A DNA stretch of 64,000 bases from Marinicella litoralis (GTDB lineage: Bacteria; Pseudomonadota; Gammaproteobacteria; Xanthomonadales; Marinicellaceae): assembly GCF_002591915.1 (NCBI RefSeq), contig NZ_NIHB01000001.1, positions 1,423,866-1,487,865 of the forward strand. The letters run 5' to 3'. This document shows, in pieces, positions 8,442 to 17,019 of this stretch. A model generated the notes under the pieces. It was given only the letters and a program-made list of their open reading frames with translations. It searched no databases and had not been told where the DNA came from. A program made the translations under genes and the position numbers. Numbering within the stretch: position 1 is the first letter of the stretch; each line of letters begins with the position of its first letter.

Positions 8442-10244
8442 ATGGAATTTGAATTTAATTTTGGTGAACAAAAAATAGTAACAGCACCTAAACTCGATTC
8501 AACTTTGTATGCCTCAGTTGCAGGCATGGTTCAACAATTGTCAAAAGACGAATTGGTTTTCATGGACAAGCAAGAAGGCATTAACCATGTAATGACTTTA
8601 CAGGTCTTACAAGCCATGGGATTAACGCAGCAGTTTAAACCAATGCACGAACACATCAGTGTCATTGAACAAAACATACCTGAATTGAATGGTCAGACGG
8701 CAGCCATTGAAAAAGTGCTTGGCTTCTTAAAAAGTAAACAATTGATCATCAGCGAACAGCAGTGGCTAGAACGCGTAAAAACAAAACATGCAGAGGACAG
8801 ACATGTTCCTTATGCTGGAATGGTTATCAGAACGTGTCAACGGCCAGATAATTTACAAAGGTTATTGGAATCTTTGGCTCAATACCATCAGCACCATGGT
8901 GGTCACGATGTGGTGTATGTTTTTGATGATTCCAGTGACAATAAGTCACAAGAAGCCAATCAGAAAGTGTGCCAATCTGCAAAAATAAATGTGACTTACC
9001 ATGGACAATCTTGGCAGCACCAATTCATATCAATGCTGAAGCAAGAGTTTTCTGATGATGCTGCTAAAATCGATTGGCTGTTAAGTGAAAGCAACGGCTT
9101 TACCGGAGGTCGTGTATGGAATTTGGCCTTATTGGCCTTGGCGGGCAAGAAATTCACTTTCTTTGATGATGATTATTTGATGCAACCAAGAAAGCCGAAA
9201 CATCAAGCTGAGGTTGATGTGAATTTAGCTGACTATGTTGATTTGAATGTCGGTTTTGGTTTAAACATCAGATCAATCAAAGCGCTCAGTGAGCAAGTTG
9301 ATGAAGATGTAATTAAACAAATGACAGAAGCCTGTGGAAGCTATTTTGGCCAATGGATGAATAGCAATGATGATAAATCACATTCTTCATTGTATGGATG
9401 GCGGTTGATGGACTTAGATCGGTTCAATAGCCAATCAATTATCAAAACCACTGGCAATGGCACCTGGGGCAGTCCTCGAGCGGAAAGCAATTATTGGTTG
9501 TATCTACTCAAAGGAGAAGAGCGAGAATCCTTTTGGCAAGACAGGGAAACCTATTTAGATAACATTGAGGCTTCTCATTTGTTACATTATTCTCCTAATT
9601 ACCAAGCATTGTCATGTTCAAACTTTGCGCCTTCAGCGATTGATAACAGTACATTCACACCCTTCGTAATGCCCATCAATAAAAATGAGGACCATTTTTT
9701 TAATTGTATGATGATGGGTTGTTATCCCAATCAAGTGTCATTACACTTCCCCTATATGATGGGGCACATACAAACCAGTAAACGTGATCGCAGCAGTTTT
9801 AATCATGTTGCAAGGCGGCCCAATTTCAATAATTTTGTGGCTGATTATGTCCTTTCAATCATCCCTAATATCTTCACCCATGATGAAGCTGTCAGGTATG
9901 ACAACATCAGAGCAGCCATAGATGACCTGAGAACCAGTTCAAATCAAGCCATAGAGCAAAGGTTAAGAGAATACATGACCAAAACCCGCTCCGATTTGAT
10001 TTATTCATTACAGAATATTTTAGACGAAGTCCCCGATGCACCCATATATTGGCAAGCAGATGTGCGGGAAATCATTCAAGCCAATGGCAAAGCCATTAAA
10101 TCAAACCAACCACCGGTACTCAGTGATTGGGATGAATCTATGGATGTGGAATCCTGTGTTGCCAAGGCAAGGTATGACCTCAAAGAAATCGTTGATGCCA
10201 TGAAGGTGTGGCCCAAATTGTGGAATTTTTGTTTGGGTCAATGA
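8442..10244 (+). CDS. Large GT-A glycosyltransferase-like protein with extra N- and C-terminal regions
   Basis: The 600-residue protein starts at ATG 8442, five bases after an AAGGAG (8431-8436); an in-frame ATG at 8421 lies inside the methyltransferase gene and is less likely. Residues 1-110 are helical and end in VLGFLKSKQLIISEQ, which resembles the end of PqqD-like or winged-helix units. Residues about 120-260 look like a GT-A domain: MVIRTCQRPDNLQRLLESL, VVYVFDDSSDN, then FTGGRVWNLALLAL and FTFFDDDYLMQP as a DxD-type metal site. The remaining 340 residues (many aromatic and His residues, then a helical tail) are unfamiliar. Sugar transfer is inferred from the GT-A motifs and the position between glycan genes. 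The stop overlaps the next gene (ATGA). Confidence 0.72.
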   Translation: MEFEFNFGEQKIVTAPKLDSTLYASVAGMVQQLSKDELVFMDKQEGINHVMTLQVLQAMGLTQQFKPMHEHISVIEQNIPELNGQTAAIEKVLGFLKSKQLIISEQQWLERVKTKHAEDRHVPYAGMVIRTCQRPDNLQRLLESLAQYHQHHGGHDVVYVFDDSSDNKSQEANQKVCQSAKINVTYHGQSWQHQFISMLKQEFSDDAAKIDWLLSESNGFTGGRVWNLALLALAGKKFTFFDDDYLMQPRKPKHQAEVDVNLADYVDLNVGFGLNIRSIKALSEQVDEDVIKQMTEACGSYFGQWMNSNDDKSHSSLYGWRLMDLDRFNSQSIIKTTGNGTWGSPRAESNYWLYLLKGEERESFWQDRETYLDNIEASHLLHYSPNYQALSCSNFAPSAIDNSTFTPFVMPINKNEDHFFNCMMMGCYPNQVSLHFPYMMGHIQTSKRDRSSFNHVARRPNFNNFVADYVLSIIPNIFTHDEAVRYDNIRAAIDDLRTSSNQAIEQRLREYMTKTRSDLIYSLQNILDEVPDAPIYWQADVREIIQANGKAIKSNQPPVLSDWDESMDVESCVAKARYDLKEIVDAMKVWPKLWNFCLGQ

Positions 10245-11044
10245 AACTGAGTCAATGCATAGATGTCGTTATAGTCAATTACAATTCCGGTCAGGCCCTG
10301 CAAACATGTATTGATTCCCTCAAGGGATCTGATGTTATTAATATCACCGTGGTTGATAACAATTCCACAGACGACTCTTTGACTGCGGTGCTTGATCAGT
10401 CTGATGACATTGAATGGATTAAAAATGACAGCAATGTCGGTTTTGCCACAGCCTGTAACCAAGGTGCCGAGCATGGCAAAGCCGATCAAATTGCATTCAT
10501 TAACCCTGATTGCTTTATAGCTGCCAATCAATTGTTACAGCTTGCACAAGATTTGAATGCATACCCACAAGCCAGCTTGATTGGTTGTCGGGTGTTGAAT
10601 CAAGACCATACATTACAAGCGGCTACACGCAGGCGTTTGCCTACACTGTGGCGTGTTTTCACCCATGTTTCAAGGTTGTCTGTGCTGCCATTTATCAAAG
10701 GCATTAATATCAAAGATGAGGGCCTATTTGATCAGGTGGTTGAAGTTGAAGCGGTCAATGGTGCCTGTCTGATGGTTAACAGGACAGATTTTGCCAGTGT
10801 AGGAGGTTATGATGAGTTATACCCTTTGCATTTCGAAGATTTAGATTTATTTACCCGTTTACTTAAAACTGGCAAAAAATTGATTTATCAAGCAAACATC
10901 GAAGCCAAACACATACAAGGCAATGCAGAACAAAGTTCAAGACAAATCAAGCAATGGAAGAAGCAAGGTTTACAGCGTTATTTCCAAAAACACAGACCAA
11001 GCTGGGAAGCCAAAATAATTACTTGGATGACTCACTTAAAATAA
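10241..11044 (+). CDS. Family 2 glycosyltransferase (rhamnosyltransferase-like)
   Basis: The 267-residue protein carries VVIVNYNSGQALQTCIDSL, VVDNNSTDDS, NVGFATACNQGA, FINPDC and NGACLMVNRTDFASVGGYDE followed by FEDLDLFTRL. These are the marks of the WbbL-like GT2 group, which includes rhamnosyl- and galactofuranosyl-transferases of O-antigen pathways. A GTG at 10208 is open in frame, but the ATG at 10241 overlaps the previous stop as ATGA and aligns with the usual N-terminus. Its 3' end overlaps the convergent rsmI gene by 26 bases. It closes the glycan operon; specificity is not readable. Confidence 0.87.
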   Translation: MKLSQCIDVVIVNYNSGQALQTCIDSLKGSDVINITVVDNNSTDDSLTAVLDQSDDIEWIKNDSNVGFATACNQGAEHGKADQIAFINPDCFIAANQLLQLAQDLNAYPQASLIGCRVLNQDHTLQAATRRRLPTLWRVFTHVSRLSVLPFIKGINIKDEGLFDQVVEVEAVNGACLMVNRTDFASVGGYDELYPLHFEDLDLFTRLLKTGKKLIYQANIEAKHIQGNAEQSSRQIKQWKKQGLQRYFQKHRPSWEAKIITWMTHLK

Positions 11045-11879
11045 ATTCATACACTTGTTTTTTATTGATGTCGTAGTGTTCAGCAACCAGCTTTGCAGCT
11101 ACTTTTGGTGGTAAATGTTGATTCAATTCAACGGCCAATTTTTGCTGAGGCAAGGACAACTGATCTGAGTTTGCTTGTTTGATACCTTGTAGCGCAATCA
11201 CAAATTCGCCTTTTTGCTGATTGGGGTCATTCTCTATCAAAGTAACCAACTCTGCTGCCGTTCCTCTGAATATGTGTTCAAAGCGTTTGGTTAATTCTCG
11301 ACCCATGACCAAGGTGGTGTTTTCACCTAAAACATGAGCTAATTGTTGGATCGAATCTGCAATCCTGTGAGATGATTCATAAAATACATGGGTTGAATTG
11401 AGTGGCAGCAGTGATTGGTAAAAATGCAATCGTTGCTGTTTCTTGGGTGGCAGAAAACCATGAAAAACAAACGGTTGTGTATTGATGGCCGCTGCAGATA
11501 GCAAGGCGATCAACGCAGAAGGGCCAGGAATGGGAGATACGGTGATGTTGTTTTCATGCGCCAGTTGGACCAATGGATAACCGGGATCACTGATTAATGG
11601 CGTTCCAGCATCTGAAACCAAAGCAACATTTTCACCATTCTGTAACAAGGATATGATTTGTTGAGAGGAGTGGTTTTCATTGTGTTGATGTAAGGCCAAA
11701 GTTTTGGTCTTGATGCCATATTCTTGAAACAAGCGTTGACTGTGGCGTGTGTCTTCACAAGCCACCCATTGACACGCTTTGAGTGTTTCAATGGCACGAA
11801 GTGTGATGTCTTTCAAGTTACCTATGGGTGTAGCAACAACAAACAGTGTTCCTGTATTTATATCAGAAGAGTGATTCAT
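11019..11879 (-). CDS. rsmI: 16S rRNA C1402 2'-O-methyltransferase RsmI
   Basis: The 286-residue protein begins MNHSSDINTGTLFVVATPIGNL, the standard N-terminus of RsmI, so the start is at 11879 although the frame is open further upstream. Family motifs include VACEDTRHSQRL, the LVSDAGTPLISDPGY loop and the PGPSALIALLSAAA helix of the tetrapyrrole-methylase fold. RsmI methylates the ribose of C1402 in the decoding centre using SAM. It is divergent from lpoA, as in E. coli, with about 40 bases between the starts that must hold both promoters. The C-terminus EFILSESS is normal. Confidence 0.95.
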   Translation of the reverse strand: MNHSSDINTGTLFVVATPIGNLKDITLRAIETLKACQWVACEDTRHSQRLFQEYGIKTKTLALHQHNENHSSQQIISLLQNGENVALVSDAGTPLISDPGYPLVQLAHENNITVSPIPGPSALIALLSAAAINTQPFVFHGFLPPKKQQRLHFYQSLLPLNSTHVFYESSHRIADSIQQLAHVLGENTTLVMGRELTKRFEHIFRGTAAELVTLIENDPNQQKGEFVIALQGIKQANSDQLSLPQQKLAVELNQHLPPKVAAKLVAEHYDINKKQVYEFILSESSK

Positions 11880-11919
11880 GACTGCGCATTTTAATGATTT
11901 CTGAGGTAAAATCCTAACT

Positions 11920-13686
11920 ATGGTTAAATTAAATAAAAATATTTTGCTGTGTTTGCTTTTCGGGTTGTTTCTTACTGCCTGTGGAACGGGTAGTGGGCCA
12001 AATACCAAACCCAGCAATAACAAGGCCAAAACCAAAGGCATGGAACTGTATCAGCAACAACAATATTTTTTAGCAGTCGATTACTTGACCGAAGCCCATC
12101 AACAATTGGTGAATGACCAAGACGTCTATGTGGCACTATTGGATTCGTGGTTTCAGTTGGGTGAAACGGTTCGGGTTTGGCAGTTGTTGAATGAATCCAC
12201 CATCAGCACGGCCGAAACCCAATTGATTGAGGCCGAGCTGCAACAACAACAAAATGCCTGTATGGGTGCCATCAGCAAGGTTTCAGAAATTTCAACAGAA
12301 TCATTGGATGATGTGTGGCTAGTAAGGTATTGGCGACTTAAAAGTCATTGCCATTATAAAAATGCAGCATACTTATCGAGTGCTATGGCCTTAATTCAGT
12401 TGAATCAATGGATCGATGATCCCATTGAGCAGCAACAGAATCATGACTTGATTGTTCAAAGTTTGATTATGGTAGACGAAAGTGAATTAATCTTGGCCAT
12501 TGGTGACATAGAAGATGAGTTGACACAAGGTTGGATTGAAGCCGCTTATGTTAAGTTTGGCGCGGACGGTGTGTCTGGAGCCGGTTGGTTACAACAATGG
12601 CCAAATCACCCAGCATCCTTTTATTTTTTGGACCTTAATCAAATCAGTTTAAATCAAAAAGTAGCCGTTTTATTGCCATTTTCAGGGCGGTTTGAACAGG
12701 TTGCCAAAGCGGTGCAAAAAGGCTTGTTAACCGCCGCATTATCAGATCAAAATACCGGCAATGAATTGATGTTTTTTGATACCGGTAGTGCAGGGGAAAA
12801 TTTCGCAACTGCATTTTACTCAGCTCAAGAGTACCAGGCAGACATGATCATTGGGCCATTGGATAAGTCTTCGATTGAAACGCTTGAAATCATGCCCGAA
12901 CCCACCATTCCAGTGGTTTTGTTGAATCAATCTGAATCTAATTATCACCAGTTTACTTTGTCTCCAGAAGGTGAAGCTGAAACTGTGGCGGCCAAAATGA
13001 TTGCAGACGGTGTTTCCAGGGTATTGATAATGGCTCCGAATGATACTTGGGGAGAGCGCATGACCCAAGCCTTTGCCCAAAAATTTGTAGATTTGGGGGG
13101 TCAAATTCAAAATAACAGTTATTTTCAACCTGAGCAGAATGATTATTCTGCGCAATTAAGGCAAATTCTTGGTTTGGTTGAAAGCCAGTTACGGGCTAAA
13201 AATTTACAACAATTTCTTAAGCTAAACCTACATTCCGAAGAAGTGGTGAGGTCAGATGTTGATGCCATATTTTTGGCTGCTAAACCATCATTTGCCAGGT
13301 TGATGATACCCCAATTAAAATTTCATCGAGCGGCTGATATTCCGGTATACAGTTCTTCGCATGTATTTGATGGATTGAATAATGAGCAGCACAATAAAGA
13401 CTTGGAAGGCGTTAAATTTGCCATCAGCCCAGTGGAGCTTCAAAGTTCAGAATTGTTTGAAAGTTTGCCATTTGATTTAAAAAAAATCAAACAAGACAGG
13501 AAGCTGTTTGCATTTGGCTATGATGCGTATCAGTTGATATCAAGGTTGGTTTGGATGAGCCGTGTCAATACCGGGTTGGTAGACGGTTTGACTGGAAAGG
13601 TGAGTTTAGACATTAACGGTCATTTCAGAAGGGAGTTGTTGTGGGCACAATATCACAATGGTTCAATCAGATCTATCAGTCACTGA
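11920..13686 (+). CDS. lpoA: Outer-membrane lipoprotein activator of PBP1A, LpoA
   Basis: The 588-residue lipoprotein has lipobox LTAC with Cys21. An N-terminal TPR-like helical part (GMELYQQQQYFLAVDYLTEAH) is followed from about residue 245 by a periplasmic-binding-protein-like domain (KVAVLLPFSGRFEQVAKAVQKG, IIGPLDKSSIE, VLIMAPNDTWGERMTQAF). This is the LppC/LpoA architecture. In E. coli LpoA spans the periplasm from the outer membrane to stimulate PBP1A during peptidoglycan synthesis. The order lpoA-yraN-dolP, divergent from rsmI, is the same as in E. coli except that diaA is missing. A GAGGT about 12 bases upstream is a rather distant ribosome site. Confidence 0.92.
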   Translation: MVKLNKNILLCLLFGLFLTACGTGSGPNTKPSNNKAKTKGMELYQQQQYFLAVDYLTEAHQQLVNDQDVYVALLDSWFQLGETVRVWQLLNESTISTAETQLIEAELQQQQNACMGAISKVSEISTESLDDVWLVRYWRLKSHCHYKNAAYLSSAMALIQLNQWIDDPIEQQQNHDLIVQSLIMVDESELILAIGDIEDELTQGWIEAAYVKFGADGVSGAGWLQQWPNHPASFYFLDLNQISLNQKVAVLLPFSGRFEQVAKAVQKGLLTAALSDQNTGNELMFFDTGSAGENFATAFYSAQEYQADMIIGPLDKSSIETLEIMPEPTIPVVLLNQSESNYHQFTLSPEGEAETVAAKMIADGVSRVLIMAPNDTWGERMTQAFAQKFVDLGGQIQNNSYFQPEQNDYSAQLRQILGLVESQLRAKNLQQFLKLNLHSEEVVRSDVDAIFLAAKPSFARLMIPQLKFHRAADIPVYSSSHVFDGLNNEQHNKDLEGVKFAISPVELQSSELFESLPFDLKKIKQDRKLFAFGYDAYQLISRLVWMSRVNTGLVDGLTGKVSLDINGHFRRELLWAQYHNGSIRSISH

Positions 13687-14045
13687 TCCCTCGTGTTACC
13701 AATAGGGGGCAAATTGCTGAGCACAAAGCGGAGCATTTTCTGTTGAAACAGGGGCTGACGCTTTTGGTAAGAAATTACCAGACCAAAGCAGGTGAAATTG
13801 ATTTAATCATGAGTCATCAGCAGGCATTGGTGTTTGTTGAGGTGAGGTATAAAAGTAACACTGAATGGGCTCACCCTGCTGAGTCAGTAACGGTACAGAA
13901 ACAACGAAAAATAATTAAGGCAGCAAAACACTATTTGTTAAAACATGATCCAACAGGCCGCAAAGCCTGTCGTTTTGATGTCATTGCCATGAGCGGTGAG
14001 CTGGAATCACCCAAAATTAATTGGCTACAACATGCTTTTTATTGA
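13641..14045 (+). CDS. yraN: UPF0102 family nuclease-like protein YraN
   Basis: The 134-residue protein has the endonuclease-like core RGQIAEHKAEHFLLKQG, VRNYQTKAGEIDLIM, LVFVEVRYKSN and a final RFDVIAM strand. It matches the UPF0102/YraN fold with Glu/Asp/Glu-x-Lys-like positions; the usual K of the EVK motif is R here (EVRYK). The start is GTG at 13641, seven bases after GGGAG, and it overlaps the end of lpoA by 46 bases. No in-frame Met lies between it and the conserved domain. The function in cells is unknown; the family is often near genes for DNA uptake or the cell envelope. Confidence 0.87.
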   Translation: MGTISQWFNQIYQSLIPRVTNRGQIAEHKAEHFLLKQGLTLLVRNYQTKAGEIDLIMSHQQALVFVEVRYKSNTEWAHPAESVTVQKQRKIIKAAKHYLLKHDPTGRKACRFDVIAMSGELESPKINWLQHAFY

Positions 14046-14099
14046 ATCAATAAAGGGTTGCGTGGTCTGAAAAAAAACTGATTTGAGGAAAAACAACCC

Positions 14100-14672
14100 A
14101 TGAAAAAAATATTATTTATACTCATCGCGCTTCTTATATTATCTGCTTGCGCGCCAGTATTGATTGGCAGTGCCATTGTAACAGGCGTTAATGTTGCACA
14201 TGATCGACGTTCTGCAGGACAAGTGCTGGACGATAAGATTATCACCGCCAGTGTTAAAAATGAATTGCGTAAATCATTGGATGATGACAGCAGAATTAAA
14301 ATTGAGTCCTACAATGGCGTGGTGTTGTTAGCAGGTGAAGTTAAATCGGATGATGACCGCATACAAGCTGAAGATTCAGCGGCGATAAAAGACGGTGTGA
14401 TTAAAGTGGTCAATGAATTGAAATTGGTCAATGAAATTTCCAAAGTAGGAAGGCGATCTAAGGATGGTTACATCAGTTCAAAAGCCAAAGCGTCCTTGTT
14501 AAAAATTGATATTGATGGATTCGATCCTACACGAGTCAAAATCACCACTGCAAATAAAGAAGTGTATTTGATGGGAATTGTCAGCCGCAATGAAGCCGAT
14601 GCAGTGGTTGAGAGAATCAGGCATTTACGTGGTGTCGATCGAGTTGTTAAAATTTTTGAATACACAGACTGA
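14100..14672 (+). CDS. dolP: Outer-membrane BON-domain lipoprotein DolP
   Basis: The 190-residue lipoprotein has lipobox LSAC with Cys17 and two BON domains at about 45-110 and 120-190. Each has the GVVLLAGEV / KEVYLMGIV beta hairpin and the final helix-strand (VVNELKLVN, VDRVVKIFEY). In E. coli DolP (YraP) binds anionic phospholipid, localises to the division site and supports BAM function. It follows lpoA and yraN in the usual order. GAGGA about ten bases upstream of the ATG is the likely ribosome site. Confidence 0.92.
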   Translation: MKKILFILIALLILSACAPVLIGSAIVTGVNVAHDRRSAGQVLDDKIITASVKNELRKSLDDDSRIKIESYNGVVLLAGEVKSDDDRIQAEDSAAIKDGVIKVVNELKLVNEISKVGRRSKDGYISSKAKASLLKIDIDGFDPTRVKITTANKEVYLMGIVSRNEADAVVERIRHLRGVDRVVKIFEYTD

Positions 14673-14675
14673 AGT

Positions 14676-15125
14676 ATGAAATCGGTTGGGTTATGGCTGT
14701 TTTGTTGCATGCTGTTAGGTTGTCATACCAACCAGTCTATTATTGATGGAAATCAATACAATGAGCAGAAAAACCCCGCTGAAAAATTCGTTGCGGCTTA
14801 CAATGAGCACAATATCGAGTTGATGCTGTCATTGGTTCATGATGACATCAAATACATGTTTGTTGATTCTGCTCAGGTCTACACTGAAACCAAGGATAAA
14901 GCTGCATTGGCGACCTATTTGGTGCCATTTTTTGCCCAAAAACCCAATGCAAAATCAGTGGTTTTGACTTCATTACAACATGGACCATTTATACAGCAAG
15001 TTGAACAAGCACTCTGGGTAGACTCACAAAATCAACCACAATCACAATGTAGCTTATCTGTCTATGAGATCAGACATCAGTTGATTATCAATGTCTGGTA
15101 CCTCAATGCTTATTCGTGTGATTGA
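14676..15125 (+). CDS. Lipoprotein with an NTF2/SnoaL-like domain
   Basis: The 149-residue protein has a lipobox LLGC with Cys16. The mature part reads like a compact alpha+beta cone: a helix PAEKFVAAYNEHNIELMLSLVHDDIKYMF, a helix KAALATYLVPFFAQ, then strands ending HQLIINVWYLNAY. This is the SnoaL or NTF2-like pattern, a fold used both for small-molecule enzymes and for simple binding. The start is three bases after the dolP stop, so it belongs to that operon. No catalytic residues can be named. Envelope location follows from the lipobox. Confidence 0.75.
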   Translation: MKSVGLWLFCCMLLGCHTNQSIIDGNQYNEQKNPAEKFVAAYNEHNIELMLSLVHDDIKYMFVDSAQVYTETKDKAALATYLVPFFAQKPNAKSVVLTSLQHGPFIQQVEQALWVDSQNQPQSQCSLSVYEIRHQLIINVWYLNAYSCD

Positions 15126-15163
15126 ATTCATAAATAATCTGAATTAATTGCCGTTAACATTGT

Positions 15164-15200
15164 CTGAACATCAGTAAGCGTAGGGGCTTACTTAGTTCGG
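15164..15200 (+). other. Two-tier stem-loop just upstream of the metallopeptidase gene
   Basis: CTGAAC (15164-15169) can pair with GTTCGG (15195-15200) with one G-T pair, and inside it GTAAGC (15174-15179) pairs with GCTTAC (15186-15191) around a six-base loop. No T run follows, so it is not a normal terminator. It ends about ten bases before the ATG at 15210 and could hide the start region in the RNA. Confidence 0.45.
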
Positions 15201-15209
15201 ATTTAAACC

Positions 15210-16619
15210 ATGTATACAATGAGCATATGTTCACTCCTTTTGATGCTATTCAGCCAATCAGTGTTGGCCCAAAATAATGACTATATTGAAGCAGAATATT
15301 TGACTAAGGAATCAAAGATTTCAGCAAAATACTGCTTTAATCATGCCCCCAATTACTTGAGAATAGAATCAAATTCATTGGCAGATGCATTAAGCCATGT
15401 CACCTGGTCAAATTTTCAAACCACCCAAAATTTAAAATTCAGATATCGATCGGTTCGATTACCCAAAGGTCAAAAAGGGTGCTTAAACTATCAAGTTGAT
15501 GTAAAAAAATTAAGTCAACCCCGCGGCAGCAAACAATTGAATCAGGTTCATGCCGACAGTTTAGTCATCACAACAGATGAGTTGTTGTTGTCGCCCAGCG
15601 ATCAGAAATACCGATCATTGCCGCAAATTACCATACATCATGACCAGCAAATTCAAGTTTCAGCCCCTTGGCGGCTAATCAAGCAATCAGCGACAGTTAC
15701 ACAGTTTCAAATTAAACCCAGTCCTCGGTATTCGGAAGGGTATTTGGCATTTGCACCATTGGATCAACGAAATATTCAAATGGGTAAGTCTCGTTTACGA
15801 TTGGACATTATGAATGGTGATCATTCCAAAAATAATGACTTGATTGAAGATTGGGTACAAACAATGGCTGGTTCCATAGTTTCTGTGGGTCAAGCGTTTC
15901 CTTTAACTGAGTTACAAATTTTGGTGATTGTTACCGAAGGGAGTGGAGGTGTGGTTCCTTGGGGACAAGTGAATCGTGGAGGTGGCCAAGGTGTTTTGTT
16001 GGTAGTGAATCCTCAGCATGGAAAACATAGGCTGTTTGCTGATTGGACAGCTGCCCATGAATTCAGTCATCTGTTGACTCCATATACGCCCAATGATCGT
16101 TGGTTGTCTGAAGGGTTTGCCAGTTACCACCAAAACATCACGCGCCTGCGTGTGGGCTTGTTAGATGAAGCCACAGCGTGGAGTAAATTATGGGCAGGCT
16201 TTGAACGAGGTCATAAATCAGCAAATGAACATGCTGCACCTAATTTGAAATTAGCTGGGCGTAAAAACACCATGCAAATGTATTGGGGAGGGGCGGTGAT
16301 TGCGCTGAAGGCAGATGTCGCTTTGCAACAACAAAGTCATGGACGCATGAACCTTTCAACGGCCTTGGGCGAGTTGCAAAATTGTTGTTTAGATACCGGT
16401 AGGGCTTGGTCTGCCAGACAATTGTTCACAGAGTTGGATCGAATCACTGCAACGGATGTGTTCATGACTTTGTATGAACAGGTGGTGCAGAAAGAACCCT
16501 ACCCAGATTACCAGTATTTGTTGAAATCATTGGGAGTTAAAAAAAATCATTACGGACAAATTGTTTTAGATGACCAAGCCCCTTTGGCTCACATCAGAAA
16601 AAAAATAGCCAATGGGTAA
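15210..16619 (+). CDS. Secreted gluzincin-type metallopeptidase-like protein
   Basis: The 469-residue protein has a signal peptide ending SQSVLAQ. The first half (30-200) is a beta-rich N-terminal domain. The second half holds a zinc site: HEFSH at 283-287 followed by LSEGFASY with Glu301 as the probable third ligand, giving HExxH-x13-E. This arrangement is seen in M1/M61-like peptidases. A Gly-rich segment (NRGGGQGVLLVVNPQ) and a strand come just before it, as in substrate-binding edges of this clan. Two Met codons (15210, 15219) are possible starts, both without a good Shine-Dalgarno. It probably acts in the periplasm or outside the cell. Substrate unknown. Confidence 0.78.
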   Translation: MYTMSICSLLLMLFSQSVLAQNNDYIEAEYLTKESKISAKYCFNHAPNYLRIESNSLADALSHVTWSNFQTTQNLKFRYRSVRLPKGQKGCLNYQVDVKKLSQPRGSKQLNQVHADSLVITTDELLLSPSDQKYRSLPQITIHHDQQIQVSAPWRLIKQSATVTQFQIKPSPRYSEGYLAFAPLDQRNIQMGKSRLRLDIMNGDHSKNNDLIEDWVQTMAGSIVSVGQAFPLTELQILVIVTEGSGGVVPWGQVNRGGGQGVLLVVNPQHGKHRLFADWTAAHEFSHLLTPYTPNDRWLSEGFASYHQNITRLRVGLLDEATAWSKLWAGFERGHKSANEHAAPNLKLAGRKNTMQMYWGGAVIALKADVALQQQSHGRMNLSTALGELQNCCLDTGRAWSARQLFTELDRITATDVFMTLYEQVVQKEPYPDYQYLLKSLGVKKNHYGQIVLDDQAPLAHIRKKIANG

Positions 16620-16700
16620 ATTATCAAAGTGACAATTCAAGTCGGCTTGTTGGGTTTGCCGTACAGTCAGTCATTGAGCTTAAGAGTCTATTAATTCCTT

Positions 16701-17015
16701 TTAATCAAGGTTGATTGATGGCAACAATTCACAGAGTTCATGCTTTGTTGGTTGGTTGTTGATGATGTTGAGTTTTTTTGATTTGGCGCATTTTTTTAAA
16801 TGGTACTCGAATTTTTGCGCGGCACTTCGACTGCCTATTTTGACTTGATAGACCAAATCCAAATGACTGAATCTGCGGGTGTATTTGGCACCATGGGGCT
16901 TGCCTTTTCGGTGTTGCTGGACGCGTTCTGATGGATCCAGGGCTATACCAGTGTATAAAAATTCATGGTCGCAAAGCAGGATATATAAATAATATTGCGG
17001 TGGCACATGGGTCAC
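16701..17015 (-). CDS. GIY-YIG domain protein (UPF0213, YhbQ-like)
   Basis: The 104-residue protein is a single GIY-YIG domain: YYLYILLCDHEFLYTGIALDP supplies the Y-x10-Y-x-G pattern, followed by Arg (RVQQH), GAKYTRR and a catalytic-position Glu in FEYHLKK. UPF0213 members are small nuclease-like proteins; E. coli YhbQ has been linked with DNA handling. The start is a GTG (17013-17015), four bases after the rnfE stop, so it is translated at the end of the rnf operon. No other start is available that keeps the first strand. Confidence 0.83.
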   Translation of the reverse strand: MTHVPPQYYLYILLCDHEFLYTGIALDPSERVQQHRKGKPHGAKYTRRFSHLDLVYQVKIGSRSAAQKFEYHLKKCAKSKKLNIINNQPTKHELCELLPSINLD

Positions 17016-17019
17016 TGAT

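Noticed and set aside
11880..12041. N-terminal extension of rsmI by 54 residues
   Set aside because: It would run into lpoA; the normal RsmI N-terminus starts at 11879.
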